This document shows, one piece after another, positions 36,501 to 46,400 of a DNA stretch of 64,000 nt. This stretch comes from Gammaproteobacteria bacterium (lineage in GTDB: Bacteria; Pseudomonadota; Gammaproteobacteria; DSM-16500). The notes under the pieces were generated by a model, which was not told the DNA's origin, ran no database searches, and saw only the letters and a list, made by a program, of their open reading frames with translations. The position numbers were made by a program, and so were the translations under genes. The stretch covers positions 62,001 to 126,000 of the forward strand of contig JARLJO010000060.1 in the NCBI GenBank assembly GCA_031291175.1. Reading direction: 5' to 3'. The first letter of the stretch is position 1. Each line of letters begins with the position of its first letter.

Positions 36501-37438
36501 GCTTCTTGCTGTAAACCATTCGGTGCGGTTAAACCATTCGTTTTCCCATCTTGGTTGACGGCACATCCTGTAATTACGCCATAAATTCGATCTTTATCGT
36601 GAAGTGCCTTTGAGAGCGGCTTCAAAATCACAGCACCCACCCCTTCACCTTGTGCATAGCCATTGGCATCTGCATCGAATGTTTTACATTGTCCGTCTGG
36701 CGAGAGCATTTTTGCTTTTGCCAATACATAATTTACATAGGGCAAGACATTTAATTTGGCGCCGCACACAAGCGCTGTATCGCAAGCCTTACTTTGCAAA
36801 TTTAAACAAGCAAGCTGTAGAGAAACCATGGAGGAAGAACAAGCCGAATCAACGATGACGCTGGGTCCTCTTAGATCAAACAGGTAAGAAATGCGATTAG
36901 CAGCGATGCTGATCGCATTACCTGTCGGTAAATATAATGCGTCTAAATCATCGTCCATGGTTTGCATGTGAGCCAGCTGACTGACAAAAAGACTGGAAAA
37001 CACACCGGTTTTTGAACCGGCTAAACTTTCAACCGACATGCCAGCATCTTCAAATGCTTCATAGGCCACTTCTAACAGCAAACGATGCTGTGGATCCATG
37101 CGCACCGCTTCGCGAGGACTGATTCCAAAAAAATAGGCATCAAAATTGGCAATATCTGACATATAGCCACCAAAATACGGGAAAGCTTCATCGCGCAAAG
37201 CAATTTGGTCCGTGCCTTTTAGCAAATCCCAACGCTCTTGTGGAATTCGCGACAGCACATTTCTACCTTCACTTAACATACGCCAATAGCCTTCTTTACC
37301 AATCGCTTGCGGATAACGACAACTTAATCCAACAATAGCGACAGGTTCAAAAGATTGACTTTGTTGTTGCAGCACTAAGTGCTTTAATTTTTTGATGGTA
37401 AATAACGCTTTCTGTAATGTGTTTTGTGTTTCTGTCAT
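33545..37438 (-). CDS. Trans-AT type I polyketide synthase: KS-DH(degenerate)-ACP-TE
   Basis: The last module of the assembly line, 1297 residues. A short N-terminal helix (KALFTIKKLKHLVLQQQ) may dock to the upstream synthase. The KS (about 31-450) is complete: Cys200 in DSACSSS, His in ECHGTGTFLGDP and His in TNIGHLEPAAG. A dehydratase-fold region (about 620-900) keeps the second-hotdog HPSIIDACIQ but lacks the HxxxGxxxxP of the first, so it is probably inactive. ACP (about 925-1000) has GIDSL with the phosphopantetheine Ser near 963. The thioesterase (about 1030-1290) has FPYGGGGASIY, nucleophile GHSFG near 1105 and GHLFIKDN, and should release the chain. No acyltransferase domain is present. 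AAGGG precedes the ATG, 20 bp after the previous gene. Confidence 0.95.
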   Translation of the reverse strand: MTETQNTLQKALFTIKKLKHLVLQQQSQSFEPVAIVGLSCRYPQAIGKEGYWRMLSEGRNVLSRIPQERWDLLKGTDQIALRDEAFPYFGGYMSDIANFDAYFFGISPREAVRMDPQHRLLLEVAYEAFEDAGMSVESLAGSKTGVFSSLFVSQLAHMQTMDDDLDALYLPTGNAISIAANRISYLFDLRGPSVIVDSACSSSMVSLQLACLNLQSKACDTALVCGAKLNVLPYVNYVLAKAKMLSPDGQCKTFDADANGYAQGEGVGAVILKPLSKALHDKDRIYGVITGCAVNQDGKTNGLTAPNGLQQEAMLKAAYQSANVDPTDISYVECHGTGTFLGDPIEVEALGEVVSKGRDKAKPCWIASVKTNIGHLEPAAGISSIIKVALALKHGQIPPHLNFTSPNPHINFDKYQFKIPREMQEWPKYGEYRMAGVSGFGFGGTNAHIVMRELSESEKPIASPLDISRPEIFTISAKDPSALSLLLDRWCETLTNNPNMDLAQLCYNTHLRRSHYFYRLAIVATTTTELLDALKSLKSNPVSNDKTIFINISKDKVAKKSLEPVNLVDIDAKNLASLYVTHANISWAKYEEGRSYPHMDMPLYPWQYKQYWPPLGQVEGYSQDIDLTYPLRARQLASPLHFLQFEFNLDSKLIPDIEDTYNILHAGYYMEIFSFAVNSLSQQPSFTIEEHQFLSPLIIPASTILKVQLTLSKLDDGRFAFQFFSHSDGQKNWVEHAKGKMTLHASPDKKSRSIKSIQGECPKHEQAESLYTKVIAMGMPAGESIRWTQQFWRNDKEILCEFKQPKFEEKNGVYSLKVHPSIIDACIQPLFKLLPENSTTPYIASSAERIRFYGMKKGPVYLHGILREVTGEKMIGDCYLLTENGEYIAEFENICLTQLDNKIQIEQIMQAKSQFNMDFSALPPAERKKRILDFLVEQIATIFSMPKQDVEVNRSLRDMGIDSLMALVLMRTLEVALGASYPMHDLLEGPTIAELADFVVNTTEGAMDASIASKTKSASLWIAYRKPQPKVKVRVFCFPYGGGGASIYRDWQRDLPDTIELCPIQLPGRENRMNETPIGDIKILVDELIDSLLPELNVPFAFFGHSFGSLVAFELARTLRQRNLPMPIHLFVSAFPDPRVPAKSLDNLLKQSAAVGLDLFELNTESAITKLSDEKLKQISDIFGENGVAEYGDHLMNRDIIKVLLPIFIGDMGIVKSYEYDDAEPLDLPITVFLGKRDTWVAYEDHLRWVDHTNRTCEIHKFDSGHLFIKDNLIKQVILNEIARALVADLRVPVFSD

Positions 37439-37458
37439 AAGCTAATCCCTTAGTAATA

Positions 37459-40400
37459 TCAGTGCCAGTTATCGATTGCGGATAATTCGTTTTCGAGCAA
37501 TTGTCGAACCTGTTCATCATCAAGATGTGCAATATCCACGAGAAATGCATCTTCATCCGGTGTTTCGAGTAAGGTCATTTTAACGGGTTCAGCCACCGCT
37601 TCGGATTCAGGCTGAGTGAGTTCAATGAGATATCCCACTAACTGACTTAATGTCGGATACCGATATAAGTCCATTGGTGAAACGGCGTCGGGGAAATGCT
37701 CGTTGATTTCAGCAATAAAGTTAATCCCAATAATGGAGTCCATGCCATAATTCTGGAAAGGCACATCCAGCTCAAGTTCCGTTACATCAAGATCAAGCAG
37801 CTTGGCCGCTGCATTTAACAGTAAAGCGGTCAAATGATCACGACTGACAGGCTCATGCTGCGTTTGGCGTGGCGCACTTTCCACTTGTTTATCAAAAAAC
37901 GCATTGAAGAATTGGAGTTTTCTGATCTCGGTATTGACTTGAAAAAACTTCTGCCAATTCACATTCATCACTACCACATTTTGCAATGGGGTCGATAGCA
38001 AATATTGCAACATGGGAAGTCCTTGCGAAACAGGAATAGCTTTTAATCCTACGGCACTTAAAAAAGCAGCATGATTAAATTGATGGCTCATACCGATATC
38101 AGACCATGCCGACCAATTGATGGTGAGTGCTGGCAATCCTAAATGATGACGTTCAGCGGCCAAGGCATCTAAAAATTCGTTACCTGCAGCATCGGCTACT
38201 AATCCTGACAAACCAAAGAACGGCACTGCTGCCAAAGAGGAAAACATCACAAAGCAATTCAAATCGGTTTTTTGAAATAATTCATGCAAATGCAATGCAC
38301 CATAAATTTTAGTATCAAGCGCTCTTTTTAATATCTCAGGTGACATTTTAGCAATGGTGATATTTTCTGTTGTCAGACCTGCTAAATGAAATACACCTTG
38401 AATGGGTTTATTCCATAGTCGTTCTGTTTCAGTGATGGCTGTCTGCATTTTTAATTTGTCAGTGACATCTACCACGACATAGCGCACGTCCACGCCTAAT
38501 TTCTGAATAGCGATAAGATTAGCGGTTTTCTGCAACAATGACTCTTCTTGCAAATCTTTCCACTTCTCTAATTCTGGCAATTCACTACGGCCGATTAATA
38601 ACAGATGTTTGGTGCCACGCATTGCTAACATTTTAGCGACTTCTGTGCCTAATGCGCCCAGCCCACCTGTAATGAGCGCTGTTTCAGGAGCTTGCCATGC
38701 AATAGACCGCTCTGATGTTGGGATCCACTGCTTCAGACGATTGACATATCGTGTGTTATGACGATACGCCACATGATTATCTTCGTGGCGTAAATGCATC
38801 ACCTCAGTGGCAATGTATTTAGCATCGTCGCGCAAATTCTTTTGAGGATTCAAATCGATTAATTGCATTTGAAAGTCAGGCTGCTCCACACCAAAAATAC
38901 GCGCCATTGACCACAGATGACGCTGGCAAACATCCATTGGATCCGTCGTTTCCACCGATTGTGCGCCTCTTGTCACCAGACAAAATTGCAACTTCGTTTT
39001 CCAATGTTGCTGCGCTAAGGCCTGGAAGGTCGAAAGTAACTTGAAACTGTTTTCTGTTTCAGGCGATTCATCGGACAGAGGCCAAAGATAAATGATCCCT
39101 TTTAAATTCGCTCCTTGCTCAGCTAAAACACGTGCTAATAATTGATTGTAATCGCCCGCTTGCGCTGGATTGATGTAGAAAGCATTAGAATTTAGCTCAT
39201 CAAATTCCTCGCCCATAAAATTATATAAGCAAGTACTAATCCCCAGTTCGTGCTGCAACAAAAAGCCCAGTTCTTTGTCACTGAAAACCAACCAACGATC
39301 TGCCGGATTTTTAATAATCGCAACATCTTCTATTGGTTTGGGCTCCCAGGCAGTGGTATAGAACCAGTCATTGGCAAAGTCTGCTGATTCAATGGTTTCA
39401 CCTTTCACCATCTCGTATGCTATTTCAACTTCGGCAACTGCAGGTGAAAATGCTACTGTTGTAGACTCAGTCAATATTGGCTTTTCAATTATTTTTGGCG
39501 CAACACTTTCCGTGTTTAATGTTGGTACCCAGCAACGTCGCTTAGCGAAAGGATAAGAAGGCAAATACACGCGATTGGGTTTTTGATTTGGATATAGCGC
39601 ATTCCAGTTTATTTTGGCGCCATCTATCCATGATTTTGCCACTTCATTCAGTTGACCTGCTTGCATTAAAGTAGATAGTTTTTCATCCGGCATCTTACCA
39701 TTCAATCCAGCTGAATGATTAAACCAAAGCTGATGACCAGATGCTGTCGGCGCATCAATGTAGGATTGCAATTTTTCAATTAAATCCGCAAAAGAAGTCG
39801 TTACAATGGCTAACCTTGCTGTCATTGGCTCACGGCCCATTTGTAGCATGTAAGTGATTTCATTCAAGCGTTTTCGCATTGCGCTTTCTGAGGCAGATAT
39901 GGCATTCTCTTTACTCAAGAAAGCTTGCATCTCATTCGCGTAGGCCTGTAATCGATCCGCATTCAATGCAGATAATATAAATAAAAATGTTCCAGCAGGA
40001 ACGATATTATTTTCCGCTACAGGAGGAATATATTCATCCACAATCAAATGCACATTAGTACCACCTGCGCCAAATGAACTGACACCTGCACGTCTTGGAA
40101 ATCCGGATACTGGCTGCCAATCACTTAATTGTTGCTGCACATAAAATGGGGATTGCTCAAAATCAATAAATGGATTTAATTTTTCCGCATGCAATGAAGG
40201 GACCAGTTTTTTATGCTGCATCTGCAATAGCACTTTGGTGAGCTGCGAAATTCCAGCGGCCGATTCCAGATGCCCAATATTAGATTTCACTGAACCAATG
40301 GCACAAAATTGCTTATCTTGCGTCGTTTCTTCAAAAGCATCTTGCAATCCACGTATCTCAATAGGATCACCTAATGAGGTACCCGTTCCATGGGCTTCAA

Positions 40401-43400
40401 TATATGAAATCGAGCGTGGATTGATATTCGCTCGCTTCAAAGCACTTTTAATTAAATCTGTTTGAGCATTAGGATTGGGCACCGTGTATCCGCTCGTCTT
40501 GCCACCGTGATTCATTGCGCTGCTTTTGATAACGCCATAAATGCGATCGTTATCTTTAATGGCTAAAGCCAATGGCTTCAACAGAACAGCACCGACCCCT
40601 TCTGATGGTACGTATCCTGCGCCACCTTCAGCAAAGCTGGCACAGCGGCCTTGATCGGACATAAAACTGTAACTGCCTAACATGTGATACTTGGCAGGAT
40701 GCAATGATAAATTCACGCCGCCTGCAATTGCCATGACACATTCACCACGCACAATGCTTTCACAAGCTAAGTGAATGGCCGCAAGAGAAGAAGAACAAGC
40801 CGTATCAATAACGTAACTCGGTCCTTTTAAATTCAGGAAGTAGGAAATACGATTAGCAATAGAAAATGATTGTATGTCTAAAGGAATGCGATTGCCTTTT
40901 TGCCATTCCTCAAAAATAAACAAAGGATAAAAATTATAAGTCACACCGGCAAAGACACCGACCTGATTATTCACTTTTTGCTGCAACGCATCACGGGTAT
41001 AGCCTGCATCTTCCAATGTCGCCCAACACGTTTGCATAAACAATCTTTCTTGTGGGTCCATTAAAGCCGCATCACGTGGAGCGATATTAAAAAATAATGG
41101 ATCAAATTTATCGACATCTGGCAAGAAGCCGCCGTCTTTAAAGTATTTGACTTCATCACCCACTTTGACAGGATAATCCTTGTAATCCCAACGTTCGATT
41201 GGCACTTCACCCACGCAATCTTTTCCGTGAACCAAATTATCCCAGAAAGCATTGATGTCATTTGCCATAGGATAAACACCACTCAAACCAATGATGGCAA
41301 TATCACCATCACCCACCAGCTCACTCATTGCGCCCTCTCTTCCGCTTAAAGATTGCGGCTTATCTTCGATAGTTTTTATTGCTACTTCATTTTGAACGTT
41401 TTCTACTAACAAAGCGTCAGTCGCTGGATTGGCATTGGCAAATTGCCATTGCACTTTGTCTTTGTGCTTTTGCATAAAATAAGCGGCTAAATCGCTGATA
41501 TTGCTACGCTCATATAATAAGGTTTTGGACAATGTGCCAAAGTCTTCTTCTAAGCGGTTGGTGATTTCAAGACCTAGCATGGAATCCACGCCATAGACTT
41601 CATAGGTTTCATTAATAGCGATTTGATCGGGATTGATTCTCAGTTTTTCTGCAAACACCTGTATCAAGTAATGTTGAGTGAAATCTTGCAGATCAACAGC
41701 AGTTTTTAGTCGAGCTACCGGCATCACCTGTGGAATTGGAATAGATATTGGCTTGGCGTCTGGCGCTGCGCAGAATTCAGCATCAAACCAATAGTGCTGC
41801 TTGATAAATGGATAGGCTGGTAAACCTGCAATGCGTTGCCTGGATTCGTTAACGTGTATTGCCTGCCAATCTATATTGTAATTTTTGGTAAATAAATCCG
41901 CTAGAATCAATAATTTTTCACGATAAACTTGAGGAGCATCCGTGACGTAGTTTTTTATTACATCTAACGTTGAACGATATACTTCGTCAAACACAGGCCC
42001 GACTAAATTCGCACTTTGATTGCCACTCATCAAACAATTTGTCAATGGTGAACCATCAAGCAAAGACTGCAAAGATTGTAGCAATTCATCCAAAGAATTA
42101 ACGACGATGGCACAACGTACATTAAAATGTGTTCTTCCCGTATTTAATGTAAAACTGAGTGGTTCTAAGTGTGTTTTGGAAAAGTGATGTTTTAACCACT
42201 CATACAAATCCACTATTTTTTGTTGCAAGCTTTCTGTGGTTTTGGCTGACAAGGTAATCAGGTAGTGTGGCTTGTGCATTTTTGCGCTTTGGTCAGTATT
42301 GGATGGTATCCTGCTTTCTTCCAATACGACATGCGCATTGGTGCCACCAAAACCAAAAGAACTCACTCCGGCGCGGCGCGGAATATCATTATGATTAGCG
42401 TCTTTTAAGCGTGACCATTCTTGAGTTTGTTGCACAATGTAAAATGGGCTATTTGTTAAATCAATAAAAGGATTTTGCTCATTAAAGTGTAAATTACCTG
42501 GAATTTTTCCATGCTGCATCGCAAGCAATACTTTGATCATGCCAGCAATACCTGATGCAGGCTCAAGATGCCCAATGTTAGTTTTGACGGAACCAATACC
42601 ACAAAAATTGGAGGGGTTTGTATCCAGATGTCTTTCTGCTAACAATGTTTTGAAAGCTTGTTTCAAACCTTCAATTTCAATGGGATCACCGAGTTCAGTA
42701 CCCGTACCATGAGCTTCAATATAGGTGACTGTTTGGGGTTCAAAACCGGCTTGTCTATACGCTTTAATCAATAATTGACTTTGTGATGCAGCATCCGGCG
42801 CGGTCAATGATTGTGTTTTGCCGCCATGATTGACTGAAGTGGCTTTAATGACACCATAAATCGTATCACCGTCTTTTTCTGCCTGGCTCAAGGGTTTTAA
42901 CATGAGAGCAACGACACCCTCACCTTTCACATACCCATTCGCGGATTTATCAAATGTTTTACAACGGCCATCTGGCGATAAAGCGCCTAATTGACTGGTA
43001 ATAACAAACGTATCAGGATCTAGCATTAAACTCACGCCACCAGCGATAGCAACCTCACATTCGCCATTATGCAAAGCATTCACAGCGCGATTAACTGCAA
43101 CTAATGAACTAGAACAGGCCGTATCTACCACCTCGCTGGGGCCATGCAAATTAAGAAAATAGGAGATGCGGTTGGCTAACATCGCATGTGAATTCCCTGT
43201 TGCGACATGTCCATGAAAAATGTTTTTATGTGCATGAATTAAGGTTTGGTATTCGCTGAATTCAACACCGGCAAACAAGCCAACGCTTTTATTCGATAAA
43301 GATTCGGGATCATAGCCTGCATCTTCAATTGTCTTCCAGACGATCTCCATAAAGAGACGCTGCTGGGGATCCATTAAATTAGCTTCGCGCGCAGAAATTT

Positions 43401-46400
43401 TGAAAAAACTCGCATCGAATTTATCCACATCCTGAATCACTCCACCCCATTTAGAATTGGTCTTAGAAGTGTCTTGCTTTGCATCGCCAAAATTGTTTCG
43501 CCAATCCCAGCGCGTGAGTGGCACCTCTCCTACCAAGTCATGCCCTGCTTCAATGTGATCCCAAAATTCCGTCACGTTATTCGATTGCGGCAAGAGACCT
43601 TGCATACCAATGACAGCAATGGATTCATGTTGATTATTTTGTGTTTTTAAACCATTTGCCTCATCTGACGGAAGAGCATCGACCCAAGCCGCCTCGACCG
43701 GAGCATAGACGCGCATAATCTCAGTAGGATAATTCTCTAATAAATATTGCGTAATGGCTTTAATGGATTTATGGGTAAAAAAGACGGATGGCGTCAATTG
43801 AATGGAATAATGTTTTTCCAGCTTTACTGCTAATTCTTTTAAGGCGATAGAGTCAAAACCTAATTCTGTTAATGAGGCAGAAATATCCATTTGATTTGGC
43901 GGTATTTTTAATAATTGTGATGCCTGTTGAATAAAATCTTCTTGGATAAATTCAATAGCGTTACCAGATAGCAATAAACGCTTTTGTGGTTTAATGGATG
44001 ATTGTTGAGTGACTGGTATTTTATTCTCTACCCATTCAGGCAATGAGGGAGTCACGACCCAGTAATGCTCTTTAGCAAAGGGATAAGTTGGCATGGAAAT
44101 ACGTGACTGCTCTGCGAAATAAAGCTTTTCCCAAGGAAGATCATAACCTTGCAGATAATAGAGAGATAAATTTTCTAGTTGTGTTTTATAAGTGTTTGCT
44201 AATTTATTTTCTGCATTTGATAAAGTCGATACTAATGCATTAAACGCTGTCTCGTTTAGTGACGGCGTGTCAGATGTTTGAATCTTGTTATGCACTTTCT
44301 TGGTTAATAAAAATTCTTCTAGCTGGTTTTTTAATCCCTGGATAGAGCCAACCACGAATGCAGATCGAAAAGCAAAATGATTGCGGCCTTGATTTAGGGT
44401 AAAACTCACCGCAGAAAGGGATGGCAACTTTTCTTGTTTATCTAACCATTGTTTTAAATCTTGTATTTTATTGATCAGTACAGATTCTGTTTTTGCTGAA
44501 ATCGCAATAAGATAAGGAAATGCCCCCTCATTAAATGCGGTGAACATAGGGGCCACGTATTCTTCTAAAATAATATGGGCATTGGTGCCACCAAAACCAA
44601 ATGAACTCACACCGGCACGATTAGGAATCTCTTTGCCTGATTGATCCTTTAATCGATCCCAACGTTTTGTTTTACTCACAATGTAAAATGGGCTGTTATC
44701 TAATTCAATATAGGGGTTCAGTTCGTTAAAATGTAAATTACCCGGTATTTTTTGATGCTTCATTGCTAGTAGCACTTTAATAATACCTGCCATCCCAGCA
44801 GCCGATTCCAGATGACCAATATTGGATTTCACAGCGCCTAATCCACAATAATGATTCATCTGAGATGAGGCGTCACCTAATTCAGAAAATGCTTTTTTCA
44901 AACCATTAATTTCAATTGGATCACCGAGAGATGTCCCTGTGCCATGCGTTTCAATCAAACTGATGGTTGCGGGTGAAACACCAGCACGCCGACATGCCGT
45001 CATAATGACTTCAGCCTGTGCGTTTGGATTGGGGACAGTCAAAGAACTGACATTACCACCATGATTTACCGCTGAGCCTTTAATCACGCCGTAGATATGA
45101 TCGCCATCTTTTTCAGCTTGCGCCAATGACTTCAGTACAATTGCCGCAATACCCTCGCTACGTACGTAACCATTTGCCTGGCTGTCAAATGTTTTGCAAC
45201 GTCCATCTTCACTTAACATGCCTGCTTTACTGGCAGAAAGATAAGAACTCGGCGTCACCAATGCGTTTACTCCGCCCACAATAGCAACATCACAATCACC
45301 ACTTTGAATTGCTTGCACGGCATGATGCAAAGCCACCAATGAACTTGAGCATGCGGTATCGATGGCCTCGCTTGGGCCGCGCAAATTAAGCAAATAAGAG
45401 ACCCTGTTCGCTAAAATACTGTGAATTAAGCCCGTAGTCGTATAAGCATCTGTAATGCCATTCTGATGCAAAAGTTCTGCATAATCATTGCTGAACGCAC
45501 CGACAAACAAACCCGTCTTGACTTTAGCCAGTGCTGTCGTCGTAATACCTGCGTCTTCTATTGCCGCTAATGCGGTTTGTAAAAACAGGCGTTGCTGTGG
45601 GTCAATCATTTCCGCTTCGCGAGGCGAAATATTAAAAAAAGTGGCATCAAATTGCGAGATGTCATCAACAAAACCACCCCATCTGATATTGGTTTTATTG
45701 GCTTCTACTTGAGGATCACCCTCGTATTGTTTCCAATTCCAACGATCTTGTGGAATCTCACTGATAGCATCTATTCCTTCCACTAAATTCTGCCAAAAAG
45801 CCTCTACATTAGAAGCCCCGGGAAAGATGCCACTCATCCCAATAACAGCAATAGGTTTTTTATTATCAGGGAGTGACAATGCTATATTTGCGATTTCAAT
45901 TGAATCCGTTTTGATGGTGTGATCACTGACTGGATTCTGTAATTGATAATAATGATTTATCGCGTGGCTATTTTTACTCAACAAGCCATCCACAAATTCT
46001 TTTAATGTGGTGAATTCAAATAAAATAGCCGGAGTCAGCGATAGCTGAAATTTTTCATTTAATTGATTGGTCAACTGAATCAAATTGATTGAATCAAAAT
46101 GATAAGCGCTCACCGCATCGTTGATATGAATTTGACTTGCATCTATTTTTAAAACTGCCGCCGCCAAACTGAGGAAATCCATTTGAAAACGACCGGCATC
46201 ATGATCCGCAGGATGACTGATCTTTTCTTGTTTTAAAGCACCCACATGCGATTTAATGATATTCAACTTATTCTCTTCAAAAAATTGCTGACAGACTTTG
46301 CGTTGCAATTTACCGCTAGCTGTTTTAGGTAAAGAATTTGACTTGACCAATACCACGGTATGCAAATCAATCCCAAAACGCGCAACAACGGCTCTCCGAA

